A stretch of 64,000 nucleotides of DNA from Microbacterium sp. 2FI (GCF_005502885.1 NZ_SCMR01000012.1:47328-111327); one strand, 5' to 3'. Counted from the first letter of the stretch, positions 41,905 through 51,558 are shown. Numbers and translations: made by a program. The notes: generated by a model from the letters alone, not told the origin.

Positions 41905-42867
41905 ATGCTGGATGCCGTGGGGCTCGACGAGACCGACACCGCGGTGTACCGCGCGGTGTTGCAGCGTTCGTCGGCGTCGGCGAAGGAGATCGCCGCCGAG
42001 CTCCACCTCCCGGTGCCGCGCGTGCACGCGATCGTGGCGAAGCTCGAGGCGCTCGGACTCTTCGCACGGCAGGGCTCGCGCTCCTCGCGTGTGGTCGCCT
42101 CGCCTCCGTCCATGGCGCTGCGGCCGCTTCTTCTCGAGCACGAACGCGGACTCACGCGGGCGCACGAGGCGCTCGTCGAGCTGAGCGAGGTGTATCGGGC
42201 GGTGGCCGAGAAGCGCACCGCCGCAGATGTCGTCGACGTCATCGTCGGCGACGACGCGGTGCGCCAGCGGGTGGCGCAGCTGCAGGCGGCGGCCACGCGC
42301 GAGGTGCGCGCGCTCGTGCTCAGCGACGTCGCCCTGCTCACTGCTGAGCAGAACGTCGAAGAGGAGCGCGCTCTGCTGCGCGGCGTGCGCTACCGGGTCA
42401 TCGTCGAGAGCGGCGTGCTCGAGCGTCCCGGATTCCTCGACGTGGCCCGCGAGAGTGCGGCGTACGGCGAAGAGATCCGCGTGCTTCCGGCGCTCCCGAC
42501 GCGCATGTTCATCGCCGACGACGCGATGGCTCTCGTGCCGATGCACGGCGACGATCCGGAGCGCGGATTCGGGGCGTTGCTCATCCACCCGAGTGGCCTG
42601 CTCGACCTCGTGAGCGCCATCTTCGAGGAGTACTGGCGCACAGCGACCCAGTTCCTCTCGCTCGGCGGCGCGGCCGATGCCGGAGCGCAGGCCGATCGCG
42701 ACCTCTTGAAGCTGCTCCTCCTCGGATTGACGGATGCGGCAGCCGCAGCCCAGCTGGGTGTGTCGCTGCGCACGGTCCAGCGCCGGATCGCCGAGCTCAT
42801 GGACCGGGCTCGCGTCACCACCCGCATCCAACTCGGCGCCGAAGCGGTGCGACGCTCCTGGGTGTGA
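41905..42867 (+). CDS. TrmB-like N-terminal/HTH C-terminal transcriptional regulator
   Basis: This 320-residue protein has a TrmB-like winged helix at the N-terminus (VYRAVLQRSSASAKEIAAELHLPVPRVHAIVAKLEALGL, described by residues about 12-50), a phospholipase-D-like sensor middle (VVDVIVGDDAVRQRV onward) and a second HTH at the C-terminus (AAQLGVSLRTVQRRIAELM near 283). Such two-HTH regulators are common in actinobacteria next to S8 peptidase genes. The start chosen, 41905, follows AAGGA; a longer frame starts at 41860 without one. It is divergent from the subtilase gene. Confidence 0.82.
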   Translation: MLDAVGLDETDTAVYRAVLQRSSASAKEIAAELHLPVPRVHAIVAKLEALGLFARQGSRSSRVVASPPSMALRPLLLEHERGLTRAHEALVELSEVYRAVAEKRTAADVVDVIVGDDAVRQRVAQLQAAATREVRALVLSDVALLTAEQNVEEERALLRGVRYRVIVESGVLERPGFLDVARESAAYGEEIRVLPALPTRMFIADDAMALVPMHGDDPERGFGALLIHPSGLLDLVSAIFEEYWRTATQFLSLGGAADAGAQADRDLLKLLLLGLTDAAAAAQLGVSLRTVQRRIAELMDRARVTTRIQLGAEAVRRSWV

Positions 42868-42873
42868 GGCGCG

Positions 42874-43518
42874 TCAGCGCCGCATCCAGCCGGAGATGAG
42901 CGGCGACCCCTGCGGCTGCGAGCCGCCCGCCCGGACGGCGAGCGCGACCGCTTCGATCCGGGAGTGGACGTCGAGCTTGCCGAGCAGGTTGTGCATGTGC
43001 GCGCCGACGGTCTTGATGCTGATGCCGAGCGCCGCGGCGACCTGCTTCTGGCTGAGGCCCTCCGTGGTCAGCGCCAGCACCTCGCGCTCGCGCTCGGTGA
43101 GGGTCGCGAGTCGGCGCAGGTCGGCGGTTGCCGTCTTCGCCGGTCTCGTGCGCTCGATGAGGCGGCGGACACGGGCCAGGAACTCGTCGGCATCCATGTT
43201 CTCGGCGGCGTAATCATCTGCTCCGACGAGCAGACCCGCCACCACGTCCGCGGGCGTGGTGCGGTCGGCCGACACGAGCACGGCCGGCATGTCGGGCCCG
43301 TATCTGTCGCGGAGTTCTCGCAGCATGCCGCAGCCGCCGTCCTCCACCTCGAGGATCGCGACGGCGGGCGCCTCCCCGTTCAACCACGCGGCGGCATCTT
43401 TTGAATGGGCGAACCCCTGTGCGGGCAAGCCCAGGCGTGCGAGCAGGCGCACGTAATCCTCGCGCACGTGATCCCCAGCGACCACCAGCGCGAAGGCGCC
43501 ATCGACCTCGGTGTCCAC
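42874..43518 (-). CDS. LuxR-family response regulator with degenerate receiver
   Basis: This 214-residue protein has a receiver-like domain (1-120) and a LuxR helix-turn-helix (LTEREREVLALTTEGLSQKQVAAALG, about 140-166). The usual phospho-acceptor Asp is replaced by Glu57 (AILEVED), the first acidic pair is AGDH, and the conserved Lys is replaced in DYAAENMD (near 103-109). It therefore probably does not respond to phosphorylation. GGGAGGGG lies five bases before the GTG start at 43518. No histidine kinase gene is nearby. Its stop is close to the convergent regulator gene. Confidence 0.85.
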   Translation of the reverse strand: MDTEVDGAFALVVAGDHVREDYVRLLARLGLPAQGFAHSKDAAAWLNGEAPAVAILEVEDGGCGMLRELRDRYGPDMPAVLVSADRTTPADVVAGLLVGADDYAAENMDADEFLARVRRLIERTRPAKTATADLRRLATLTEREREVLALTTEGLSQKQVAAALGISIKTVGAHMHNLLGKLDVHSRIEAVALAVRAGGSQPQGSPLISGWMRR

Positions 43519-43658
43519 GATCCCCTCCCGATCGCTTCTCGCAGGAGAGCGGATGACCTTAAGGCGTTTCCCCAGCCTTGATGCGTACATCACCCGATGG
43601 TCGCCATCCTGCGCGATTCATAGCGTAAGCCCTGAACCGCGCCAGAGAAAGGCTCGCC

Positions 43659-45587
43659 ATGAATGCTCCACGCCCGAATGTCAGTCCGAAGTCGCTCGCC
43701 CAGCGTCGGCGAGCACCCTGGCTGGCGGCCGTCTTCGTCGCGGTGCTCACGGCATCGACCCTCACCGCGTCGTCGGCGCTCGCCGCCGACGGACCCTTCG
43801 ACATCGACGGCACGGTGCCCGATGTGGCAGCGGAGATTTCAGAACTCACGGATCCGACGGGCAATGTGAAGGAGCTCGGCCCCGTCAACTCGAGCACCAC
43901 CAAGATCGGCGTCATCCACAACGACGCGCTGCCGACGCTCGGGCTCACCAACCCGAACGCGCAGGTCGACCTCCGCCGGGCGTGGCTCGGCACGAAGCAG
44001 GACCCGATCACGAACCACGACTGGCTCTACTTCGCGTGGGAGCGCGACTCCAACAACGGCAGCGGCTTCATCGCCTACGAGTTCATGCAGCTCGCCGCTC
44101 CGGCGGGCTGTGCGTACGACACGGCCACCGACGCGCAGCTGATCGCGAACTGCAACCCGTGGAAGAACCGCCGGCCCGGCGACTTCATGATCCTGTGGGA
44201 TCAGCAGGGCAACGGCACCGACCTGTACCTGCGCACATGGGGCGGCACCCTGCCGAACCTCGTGCTCGGTGCGCCGAGCCTGCTCAACGACGCGCAGTCC
44301 GACGCCCGGTACAGCGCCGACTTCTTCCGCGGTGAAGCCGCGGTCGACCTCACCGCCGCGATCTTCGGGGGCGTGACCAAGTGTCTTTCGTTCGCGAACA
44401 CGATCCCGAGCACGGTGACCGGAAACTCCGACACGGCGGACTACAAGGACACGATCCTCAAGAACGCTCCACCCATCAGCAATTGCGGTTCGGAGACGGT
44501 GACGGATCCGAGTGACGAGGCCGGAGATCCGATCCCTGACGAAGGCATCTCGATCGGCGACGGCGTCGTGGGCGTGAAGGACTCGGCCGAAGTCAGCCTG
44601 ACGGGCGGCTCGGCAGCACCCGACGGCTCGGTGTCGTTCTGGCTCTGCAAGCTCGACGGCGACGCCCTCTGCACGGAAGGCGGCACATCCGTCGGGTCGA
44701 CCGATCTCTCGGGCGCGAACTACCCAGCGACGGTGCTGTCGCCCACGGCGTACGTCACGTCGGTGGGTCGGTACTGCTGGCGAGCGGTGTTCAGCGGTGA
44801 CGCGGTCAACGGCATCCCCGGATCCAGCGACTCGTCGGAGACGGAGTGCTTCACCGTGAACCCGGTGACGCCCGAACTCTCGACCACCGCGGGCCCGGAC
44901 GCCGTGCTCGGCAATGCGGTGACAGACGAAGCGGAACTGTCGGGAACGGCTACGGAGCCCGCTGACCCGGTGATCAACCTCACCGGTGACGCAGGTCCGG
45001 ATGCCGACGGGACCATCACGTTCGAGCTGCGAGGCCCCGACGACTGTGACACAGTCGCCTACACCTCGCCGGGCGTGACTGTCAGCGGTGACGGCACGTA
45101 CGACGCGCAGGCCACGCCGACCGTTGCCGGTGACTACTCGTGGGTTGCCGTCTACAGCGGATCGACGAACACCAACGGCGTGACGCACAATGCGGACTGC
45201 ATGGACGGGGCCGAAGACGTGACGGTGACCAGCGTGGCGTCGTCGATCTCGAGTGCGCAGACGTGGATCCCGAACGACGAAGCGACAGTGTCGGCTCCGG
45301 CGGGCGGCGACATGGACGGCACCGTGATGTTCGCCTTCTTCGCCTCGGACGACTGCACCGGCGAACCGCTCTACGAAGAGTCGGTCGACGTCGCAGGACC
45401 CTCGCCGCAGGACGCGGCGACGAGCAACTTCGGTGAAGACGCCGTGGCTGTCTCGGCGTCGGGCGACTACTCGTGGCGAGTCGGCTACGACAGCGACAAC
45501 CCGGCGCAGCGCGACTTCCTCCCGGGCAGCTGCCACGAGACGTCGTCGCTGACGATCGCGAACGGGGGCACCGTCGAAGGTCCGTAA
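43659..45587 (+). CDS. Secreted surface protein with Ig-like repeats
   Basis: This 642-residue protein has a signal peptide (1-42, cleavage near Ala-Leu-Ala-Ala). The N-terminal half (about 43-290) has the pattern VDLRRAWLG...DWLYFAWERDSNNGSGFIAYEF seen in actinobacterial surface proteins with prealbumin-like or collagen-adhesin-like folds. Three Ig-like beta-sandwich repeats follow (about 300-400, 410-530, 530-625), each with a YSWR/YCWRAVFSG-like motif and paired Cys residues. There is no LPXTG or C-terminal helix, so it is probably released or bound non-covalently. GAAAGG precedes the ATG. Confidence 0.85.
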   Translation: MNAPRPNVSPKSLAQRRRAPWLAAVFVAVLTASTLTASSALAADGPFDIDGTVPDVAAEISELTDPTGNVKELGPVNSSTTKIGVIHNDALPTLGLTNPNAQVDLRRAWLGTKQDPITNHDWLYFAWERDSNNGSGFIAYEFMQLAAPAGCAYDTATDAQLIANCNPWKNRRPGDFMILWDQQGNGTDLYLRTWGGTLPNLVLGAPSLLNDAQSDARYSADFFRGEAAVDLTAAIFGGVTKCLSFANTIPSTVTGNSDTADYKDTILKNAPPISNCGSETVTDPSDEAGDPIPDEGISIGDGVVGVKDSAEVSLTGGSAAPDGSVSFWLCKLDGDALCTEGGTSVGSTDLSGANYPATVLSPTAYVTSVGRYCWRAVFSGDAVNGIPGSSDSSETECFTVNPVTPELSTTAGPDAVLGNAVTDEAELSGTATEPADPVINLTGDAGPDADGTITFELRGPDDCDTVAYTSPGVTVSGDGTYDAQATPTVAGDYSWVAVYSGSTNTNGVTHNADCMDGAEDVTVTSVASSISSAQTWIPNDEATVSAPAGGDMDGTVMFAFFASDDCTGEPLYEESVDVAGPSPQDAATSNFGEDAVAVSASGDYSWRVGYDSDNPAQRDFLPGSCHETSSLTIANGGTVEGP

Positions 45588-45632
45588 TGGCCCGCAATGG
45601 GTAGGCCCGCTCGGTGAAGGCGGGCCAGGACG

Positions 45633-45663
45633 GAACGGCCGGGGCCCTCGCACCCGGCCGTTC
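45633..45663. terminator. GC-rich hairpin between convergent genes
   Basis: Bases 45633-45643 and 45653-45663 form a perfect 11-bp stem with a 9-base loop, in the 106-base gap between the surface-protein gene and the convergent MFS gene. T-rich sequence follows on the plus strand (TTCTCCTGTG). Confidence 0.65.
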
Positions 45664-45693
45664 TCCTGTGCCCGAGCGGCATCGCGGGTGGTC

Positions 45694-46989
45694 TCAGTCC
45701 CGCGGGCGCGGGACGAACCGCGGCACCCACCGCACGAACGCCAGCGCACCGAGCAGGCCGATGACCCCGACCACCCCGGTGGCGATCGAGAGCGAGGCCA
45801 CCGCGGCGATGCCCGAGACGAGCAGGGGAGTGGCGGCGCCGCCGGCATCGGTGAGCGTGCGCCACGAGCCGAGGAACGGCGCCGGGTCGTCCTTCGGAGC
45901 GGTGTCGGCGCCGAGGGTGAGCAGGATGCCGCTGGAGAGGCCGTTGCCGACGCCGAGGACCGCCGCGAACATCGCGAACCACATGGGCGCCTCGGCGAGG
46001 TCGTGCGTGAAGGCCAGTGCGATGAAGCCGGATCCCATGAGAACCATTGCCGGGAGGGCCGCCCACAGCCTGCCGAAGCGGTCCATCACCTGCCCGGACG
46101 CATAGAAGAGCGCGAAGTCGATCGCCCCCGAGATGCCCACGATCAGCGCGATCGTCTGCGCGTCGAGCCCGATCGACACCCCCCACAGGGGCAGCACGAT
46201 CTGACGGGCCGACCGGACGGCGGCGAGGGATGCTGCGGCGAGTCCGAGCCGCGACAGCACGCGCCGGTACCGCCACATCGTGCGGAACACTCCGATGCGC
46301 TCAGCAGTCGGGATCGAGCCGGTGACGGGCTCGCCGGTGTCCTCGGCGATCGTCGAATCGCCGGCCGCGCGTCGCGCGGTCTCCGCGACGAACGTGGTTT
46401 CGGGATCCGGGCCGACGAGCACCAGCACGACGGTGGCGATGAGGCACCCGCCGAAGAACCAGATCGCCGCGTGCTCATCCCCGAAGACGGCGAGGAGCGC
46501 CGCCGCGACGAACGGGCCGATGAACATTCCGAGGCGGAAGGTGCCGCCGAGGAGCGACAGCGCGCGGGCTCGGAACGACAGCGGCACCCGCGTCGTCATG
46601 AACGAGTGCCGCGCGAGGCCGAAAGCCGCCGCGCAGAATCCGATGAGGAAGACGGATGCCGCGAGCACGCCGAGAGCAGGAGCGAGGATCATGCCCGCGA
46701 CACCCACGAGGGAGACGACACCGGCCGCCGCCATCGTGACGCGCTCGCCGACGCGGGCGACCGCCCAGCCGGCCGGGATGTTGCCGCACAACTGCCCCAC
46801 CACGAGCGCCGAAGCGACGAGTGCGGCCGTGGCGACGTCCGCGCCGAGCTGCGCGGCGAGGATCGGGATCAGCGGGATGACCGCGCCCTCGCCGAGGGCG
46901 AAGAGCACTGTGGGTCCGTACACCATGGGCCCGAAGCGCCACAGCAGATCTCGGGGGCGAAGCGGCTCGCGACTGTCGGTCACGTGCAT
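45694..46989 (-). CDS. MFS transporter
   Basis: This 431-residue protein has about twelve membrane helices and a loop after helix 2 reading [12 protein letters not shown], the position of the MFS loop 2-3 motif. Drug or small-molecule export is likely, but the substrate is unknown. The ATG at 46989 sits only two bases after a TAACGT -10 hexamer, so the true start may be the GTG at 46983, two codons in. The promoter overlaps that of divergent prfB. Confidence 0.88.
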   Translation of the reverse strand: MHVTDSREPLRPRDLLWRFGPMVYGPTVLFALGEGAVIPLIPILAAQLGADVATAALVASALVVGQLCGNIPAGWAVARVGERVTMAAAGVVSLVGVAGMILAPALGVLAASVFLIGFCAAAFGLARHSFMTTRVPLSFRARALSLLGGTFRLGMFIGPFVAAALLAVFGDEHAAIWFFGGCLIATVVLVLVGPDPETTFVAETARRAAGDSTIAEDTGEPVTGSIPTAERIGVFRTMWRYRRVLSRLGLAAASLAAVRSARQIVLPLWGVSIGLDAQTIALIVGISGAIDFALFYASGQVMDRFGRLWAALPAMVLMGSGFIALAFTHDLAEAPMWFAMFAAVLGVGNGLSSGILLTLGADTAPKDDPAPFLGSWRTLTDAGGAATPLLVSGIAAVASLSIATGVVGVIGLLGALAFVRWVPRFVPRPRD

Positions 46990-46991
46990 CC

Positions 46992-47001
46992 ACGTTAGTC
47001 T
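46992..47001. promoter_or_regulatory. Overlapping divergent -10 elements of prfB and the MFS gene
   Basis: TAACGT on the minus strand (46997-46992) and TAGTCT on the plus strand (46996-47001) share two base pairs. The plus-strand element lies eight bases before the prfB ATG (47010); the minus-strand element lies eight bases before the GTG at 46983. Both messages would be leaderless. Confidence 0.55.
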
Positions 47002-47009
47002 GGACTGTC

Positions 47010-48122
47010 ATGCTCGACTTCGATCTTTCCGCCGACATCCAGGCGCTGCGTTCCACCTTCGCCGACATCAAGTCGGTGGTCGACGTCGACGCGCTCACCG
47101 CCGAGATCGCCCAGCTGAGCGAAGAGGCCGGTGCCCCGGATCTGTGGGACGACACCGAGCGGGCCCAGAAGGTGACGAGCACCCTGAGCCACCGCCAGTC
47201 CTCGCTCGCCCGGCTCACCGGCATCGAGAACCGTCTCGATGACCTCGAGGTGCTCGTCGAACTCGCCAACGAGATGGACGACGAGGACTCCGCCGAAGAG
47301 GCTCGTCACGAGCTCGCCGAGCTCGAGGACATCATCGGACAGCTCGAGGTTCAGACCCTCCTCGACGGCGAGTACGACGCGCGGTCGGCGGTCGTGACGA
47401 TCCGCTCGGGCGCCGGCGGCGATGACGCCACCGACTTCGCCGAGATGCTCATGCGCATGTACCTGCGCTGGGCCGAGCGCCACAAGTACCCCGTCAAGGT
47501 CATGGACACCTCTTACGCGGAGGGCGCCGGCATCAAGTCGGCCACCTTCGAGGTCGATGCCCCCTACGCCTACGGCACGCTGTCGGTCGAGGCCGGCACG
47601 CACCGCCTCGCCCGCATCAGCCCGTTCGGCGGAGCGGACAAGCGCCAGACGAGCTTCGCCGCCGTCGAGGTCATCCCCGTCATGGAAGAGGCCGTCGAGG
47701 TCGAGATCCCCGAGGGCGACATCCGCGTCGACGTCTTCCGGTCTTCGGGTCCGGGTGGACAGTCCGTCAACACCACCGACTCGGCGGTGCGCCTCACCCA
47801 CCTCCCGACCGGACTCGTCGTCTCGATGCAGAACGAGAAGTCGCAGATCCAGAACCGCGCTGCCGCGATGCGCGTGCTCCAGACCCGTCTGCTCCTGCTG
47901 CAGCGCGAGAAGGAAGCAGCCAAGAAGAAGGAGCTCGCCGGTGTCATCACCGCGAGTTGGGGCGACCAGATGCGCTCGTACTTCCTGTACGGCCAGCAGC
48001 TGGTGAAAGACCTCCGCACCGGCCACGAGGTCGGCAACCCGGCGATCGTCTTCGACGGCGATCTCGACGGATTCATCGCCGCCGGCATCCGTTGGCGCAA
48101 GCGCAAGGACGACGACGACTGA
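47010..48122 (+). CDS. prfB: Peptide chain release factor 2
   Basis: This 370-residue factor reads UGA and UAA stops and releases the peptide. The GGQ motif ([10 protein letters not shown] near residue 249) and the SPF codon-recognition tripeptide (ARISPFGG near 207) are present. No in-frame UGA or frameshift site is found early in the gene, so the E. coli-type programmed frameshift is absent, as is usual in actinobacteria. It heads the conserved prfB-ftsE-ftsX-smpB-ssrA order. Confidence 0.96.
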   Translation: MLDFDLSADIQALRSTFADIKSVVDVDALTAEIAQLSEEAGAPDLWDDTERAQKVTSTLSHRQSSLARLTGIENRLDDLEVLVELANEMDDEDSAEEARHELAELEDIIGQLEVQTLLDGEYDARSAVVTIRSGAGGDDATDFAEMLMRMYLRWAERHKYPVKVMDTSYAEGAGIKSATFEVDAPYAYGTLSVEAGTHRLARISPFGGADKRQTSFAAVEVIPVMEEAVEVEIPEGDIRVDVFRSSGPGGQSVNTTDSAVRLTHLPTGLVVSMQNEKSQIQNRAAAMRVLQTRLLLLQREKEAAKKKELAGVITASWGDQMRSYFLYGQQLVKDLRTGHEVGNPAIVFDGDLDGFIAAGIRWRKRKDDDD

Positions 48123-48137
48123 GCTGGATCCCTTTCG

Positions 48138-49412
48138 TCAGAACGGCGGGTCGCTCCCGTCGACCGGCGGTCTGAACGCGGGCACTCTTCTCTCCGGCGC
48201 GACGACATAGCTCCGCCCCGCAGGCGATGTCCATCGCAGGGATCCGCCGCTGCCGGCGACCTGTTCGACCCGCCAGCCGCCGTGGTGCTTGACCATATGG
48301 TGCCCGCGACAGATCGGCGCGAGGTTCTCGAGCGACGTCGAACCCCCGTGCTCCCAGGCCAGCGTGTGATCCGTGTCGCATCGCGCTGCCGGCACACCGC
48401 ATCCCGGTGCCATGCAGCGGTCGGCCCGCCATTTCACCAATCGTCGGAGTGACGCTGGCGGCGCGTACTGCTCGCGCCCCACAGAGAGCACCATTCCGGT
48501 CTCGGGGTGGGTGAGCACCCGCATCCAGCCGGCATCCCCACCGCACAGCTCGCGAGCGCGCTCGATCGGGATCGGTCCGACACCCTCGACGACGGCGGGA
48601 TCGAGACCGGCAGGCGAGCCCTCGCCGCCTTCGCGCGCGAGCAGCGCCAGCGCGGGAACCGTCACCACGACGGTCGCCCGAATGCCGCGGGCGACCTCGG
48701 GATGCGCTCCCGTCTCACCGTCGATGAGCAGGTCGCAGAGCACATCTGCGCGCACCTGATCGAGCGTGCGCTCCTCCCCGTCCTGCGCGACGATCACCTT
48801 GGCGATCGCGGTGGCGCGCTGGTGGATCGCCTGCGCCTCGACGGATGGCAGGTAGGCCAGCAGCCACGACATTCCGTCGTCCGCAGCCTCGACGACGATC
48901 CGACGCCGTGCGACCGCGGCCGCGCTCCGCTCGGCGAGGGTGACCGTCTGCACGGTGTCGACCAGCCGTCGCAGAGCGCGCCGGAACGTGCCGACCGGCT
49001 GCGACTCCGCCAGTTCCACCGCCCGCGGAAGCAGTTCGGCGCGCAGTTCGGGATCGACCGCATCCAGTCCCGTCGCCAGGATTTCGGCGTGCCGTTCGGT
49101 GATGCGCGCACCCTCGAGCGAGGCGAGGGCCGACGGGTACCGGTGCACGAGCGCGTCGGCGAGCTCGATGAGCGCCGACGCCGCGTGCTCGGTGACGCGC
49201 AGCGCGGCGGCCAGTTCGAGCCGCACGCCCCGCTCCACCACGTCGGTGAGCACGCGGCCGTGGGCTGCGGCATCCGCCAGCGCCTCGCGGTGCAGGGTCG
49301 CTACGCACCGCAGTCGCTGCGCCGCGAAGATCGACATCATGTCGGCCACTTCGATCACGTGATCCAGCGTGTCGGGGATGGCGACGCCGGGGAGGTCGGG
49401 ATCGAAGAACAT
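48138..49412 (-). CDS. HNH endonuclease signature protein with DUF222 domain (13E12 family)
   Basis: This 424-residue protein has the DUF222 domain (about 20-320) and a C-terminal HNH motif: CDTDHTLAWEHGGSTSLENL then HHMVKHHGG near 355-390, with the two metal-binding Cys pairs near 339-343. These proteins occur in many diverged copies in actinobacterial genomes. Nuclease activity is likely, but the biological role is unclear. It is inserted on the opposite strand between prfB and ftsE, which are normally adjacent. TACTGT lies six bases before the ATG. Confidence 0.92.
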   Translation of the reverse strand: MFFDPDLPGVAIPDTLDHVIEVADMMSIFAAQRLRCVATLHREALADAAAHGRVLTDVVERGVRLELAAALRVTEHAASALIELADALVHRYPSALASLEGARITERHAEILATGLDAVDPELRAELLPRAVELAESQPVGTFRRALRRLVDTVQTVTLAERSAAAVARRRIVVEAADDGMSWLLAYLPSVEAQAIHQRATAIAKVIVAQDGEERTLDQVRADVLCDLLIDGETGAHPEVARGIRATVVVTVPALALLAREGGEGSPAGLDPAVVEGVGPIPIERARELCGGDAGWMRVLTHPETGMVLSVGREQYAPPASLRRLVKWRADRCMAPGCGVPAARCDTDHTLAWEHGGSTSLENLAPICRGHHMVKHHGGWRVEQVAGSGGSLRWTSPAGRSYVVAPERRVPAFRPPVDGSDPPF

Positions 49413-49418
49413 GCTTCG

Positions 49419-49424
49419 ACAGTA
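49419..49424 (-). promoter_or_regulatory. -10 element TACTGT for the HNH gene
   Basis: TACTGT on the minus strand is followed by six bases and the ATG at 49412; no ribosome site is visible. Confidence 0.45.
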
Positions 49425-49511
49425 GAACGTACCTCCGACATTCCCGCCGGGCCGCCGTCGAGGCTTTCACGACGTGCGGGTGTCGCACTCCCGCCGCGCG
49501 GACCGCCCGCA

Positions 49512-49517
49512 TAGGCT
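49512..49517 (+). promoter_or_regulatory. -10 element TAGGCT for ftsE
   Basis: TAGGCT is followed by nine bases and the ftsE ATG at 49527. The 113-base gap to the HNH gene holds both divergent promoters and no other visible feature. Confidence 0.5.
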
Positions 49518-49526
49518 CGTCTGGCA

Positions 49527-50624
49527 ATGATCCGGTTCGAGAACGTCACCAAGCGCTACCGCGGCACCGCGAAGCCCGCGCTCAGCAAAGTCGACTTCGA
49601 GGTGCTGCGCGGCGAGTTCATCTTCCTCGTCGGCGCCTCGGGATCGGGCAAGTCGTCGTGCCTGCACCTGATCCTGCGCGAAGAGACGCCCAGCGAAGGT
49701 CGCGTCGTCGTGCTCGGTCGCGACCTCCGCACTCTCTCGAGCCGCAAGGTGCCCTACTTCCGCCGCCACATCGGCGCGGTGTTCCAGGACTTCCGCCTCC
49801 TTCCGAACAAGACCGTCTTCCAGAACGTCGCGTTCACACTGCAGGTGATCGGGTCATCGCGCGGCTTCATCCAGCAGGCTGTGCCCGAAGTGCTCGCCCT
49901 CGTCGGACTCGCCGGCAAAGAGAAGCGGTTCCCGCACGAGCTCTCGGGCGGCGAGCAGCAGCGCGTCGCGATCGCGCGGGCGCTGGCGAACCGTCCGCAG
50001 GTGCTGCTCGCCGACGAGCCCACCGGCAATCTCGACCCGGCGACCTCGGTCGACATCATGCAGCTGCTCTCGCGCATCAACGCCGGCGGCACGACGGTGG
50101 TCATGGCCACGCACGAGGCCGGCTTCGTGGATCAGATGCAGCGACGGGTGATCGAGCTGCGCCACGGCGAGATGGTGCGCGACGAGCGCCACGGCGGCTA
50201 CGGCGACACGTCCGGCATCCCGAGTCTCGCCCCCGAACCCGAGCGCGGAGCCGCGGCCGTCGCAGCCCTCACTGCGGTGCTGGAACTCCACCGCGAGATC
50301 GTCGAGACCGGATCCGTCGAGCCCGCCGTCGTGGATGCCGCGGTGGCCGCAGCCGCAGAGGCCGCCGAACCCGTCTTCGAGGAGCAGGCGGTGGTTGCCG
50401 CCGACGCGGCGCGCGAGGAGGCGGCCGCAGCGCTCGCCGAGGCGGCCGAGCATCCGGCATCCGATCATGCGAACGACGAAGCGGATGCCGCACCCGCCCC
50501 GCCGCGCACCAACACGATCCCGGTGGTCGAAGCCGCCGACATCGACGTCGCCGAGCTCGGTCTCGCCGACCGGCTGGGGCTCGGCGAGACCGACCCCGAC
50601 GACGAAGTGGGGCCGACGTCATGA
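49527..50624 (+). CDS. ftsE: Cell division ATP-binding protein FtsE with long C-terminal extension
   Basis: This 365-residue protein has an ABC ATPase (1-225) with Walker [10 protein letters not shown] near 36, Q-loop, signature [15 protein letters not shown] near 139 and Walker [13 protein letters not shown] near 161. It works with FtsX to control peptidoglycan hydrolases at the division site. FtsE proteins are normally about 225-230 residues; here an Ala/Glu/Val-rich tail of about 135 residues follows, probably disordered. Its stop overlaps the ftsX ATG (ATGA). Confidence 0.95.
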   Translation: MIRFENVTKRYRGTAKPALSKVDFEVLRGEFIFLVGASGSGKSSCLHLILREETPSEGRVVVLGRDLRTLSSRKVPYFRRHIGAVFQDFRLLPNKTVFQNVAFTLQVIGSSRGFIQQAVPEVLALVGLAGKEKRFPHELSGGEQQRVAIARALANRPQVLLADEPTGNLDPATSVDIMQLLSRINAGGTTVVMATHEAGFVDQMQRRVIELRHGEMVRDERHGGYGDTSGIPSLAPEPERGAAAVAALTAVLELHREIVETGSVEPAVVDAAVAAAAEAAEPVFEEQAVVAADAAREEAAAALAEAAEHPASDHANDEADAAPAPPRTNTIPVVEAADIDVAELGLADRLGLGETDPDDEVGPTS

Positions 50625-51535
50625 GGGTCGGACTCATCCTCTCCGAGGCCTTCAGCGGCCTCCGCCGGAACGCCTCGATGGTGATCTCGGTCGTCCTCGT
50701 CACATTCGTCTCGCTCACCTTCGTCGGCGCGGCCATGCTCATGCAGATGCAGATCGGCACGATGCGCGACTTCTGGGTCGACCGCGCGCAGGTCGCGATC
50801 TACATGTGCACCGCGATCTCGCAGGCGCCGACCTGCACGAACGGGGTCGCGACGCAGGAGCAGCTCGACGAGGTGCAGGCAGGGCTCGACAGCGCGGCGC
50901 TGTCGCCGCTCATCCGCGATGTGAGATTCGAGAACCGCGAAGAGGCGTACCAGAACTTCCTCGACCTCCTCGGCGAGGAGTACGCCGACGTCATCACGGC
51001 GGACCAGCTCAACGAGACGTTCTGGATCAACCTGGTCGACCAGAGCCAGTCGAACGTCATCTTCGAGGCGTTCACGGGAATGCAGGGGGTCGAGCAGGTC
51101 CAGGACCAGCTGCAATACCTCGAACCGCTCTTCTCGGCATTGACCGTCGCGACCTACGTGGCGATCGGCATCGCGGTGCTCATGCTGATCGCCGCGGTGC
51201 TGCTGATCGCGACCACGATCCGGCTGTCGGCCTATGCGCGCCGGCGAGAGCTCGGCATCATGCGGCTCGTCGGCGCGTCCAACCGATTCATCCAGACGCC
51301 GTTCATCCTCGAGGGCGTCTTCGCGGCCCTCATCGGCTCGCTGCTTGCCGGCGGCGCGGTGATCGCGGGAGTGCACTTCGGTGTGAACGGCTACCTGCGC
51401 AACCGCGTCGAGTTCGTCACGACCTGGGTGGGCATGGACGAGGCCCTGATCGTGATCCCTGTGCTGATCGGGATCGGCGTGCTGCTCGCGGCGCTGTCGG
51501 CCGGCTTCGCGATCCGGCGCTGGCTGCGCACGTGA
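50621..51535 (+). CDS. ftsX: Cell division permease-like protein FtsX
   Basis: This 304-residue protein has an N-terminal helix (about 20-42), an extracellular domain (about 43-175, with Cys residues in YMCTAISQAPTCTNG) that contacts cell-wall hydrolases or their regulators, and three C-terminal helices (about 185-210, 232-260, 270-295). FtsX itself does not transport. The start overlaps the ftsE stop, so the pair is translationally coupled. Confidence 0.95.
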   Translation: MRVGLILSEAFSGLRRNASMVISVVLVTFVSLTFVGAAMLMQMQIGTMRDFWVDRAQVAIYMCTAISQAPTCTNGVATQEQLDEVQAGLDSAALSPLIRDVRFENREEAYQNFLDLLGEEYADVITADQLNETFWINLVDQSQSNVIFEAFTGMQGVEQVQDQLQYLEPLFSALTVATYVAIGIAVLMLIAAVLLIATTIRLSAYARRRELGIMRLVGASNRFIQTPFILEGVFAALIGSLLAGGAVIAGVHFGVNGYLRNRVEFVTTWVGMDEALIVIPVLIGIGVLLAALSAGFAIRRWLRT

Positions 51536-51558
51536 TGGTCGCCCGCTCCGTCGGGGGA

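Noticed and set aside
47010..47110. Programmed +1 frameshift in prfB
   Set aside because: No in-frame UGA occurs near codon 25 and the frame is open from ATG to stop, so the frameshift mechanism is absent.
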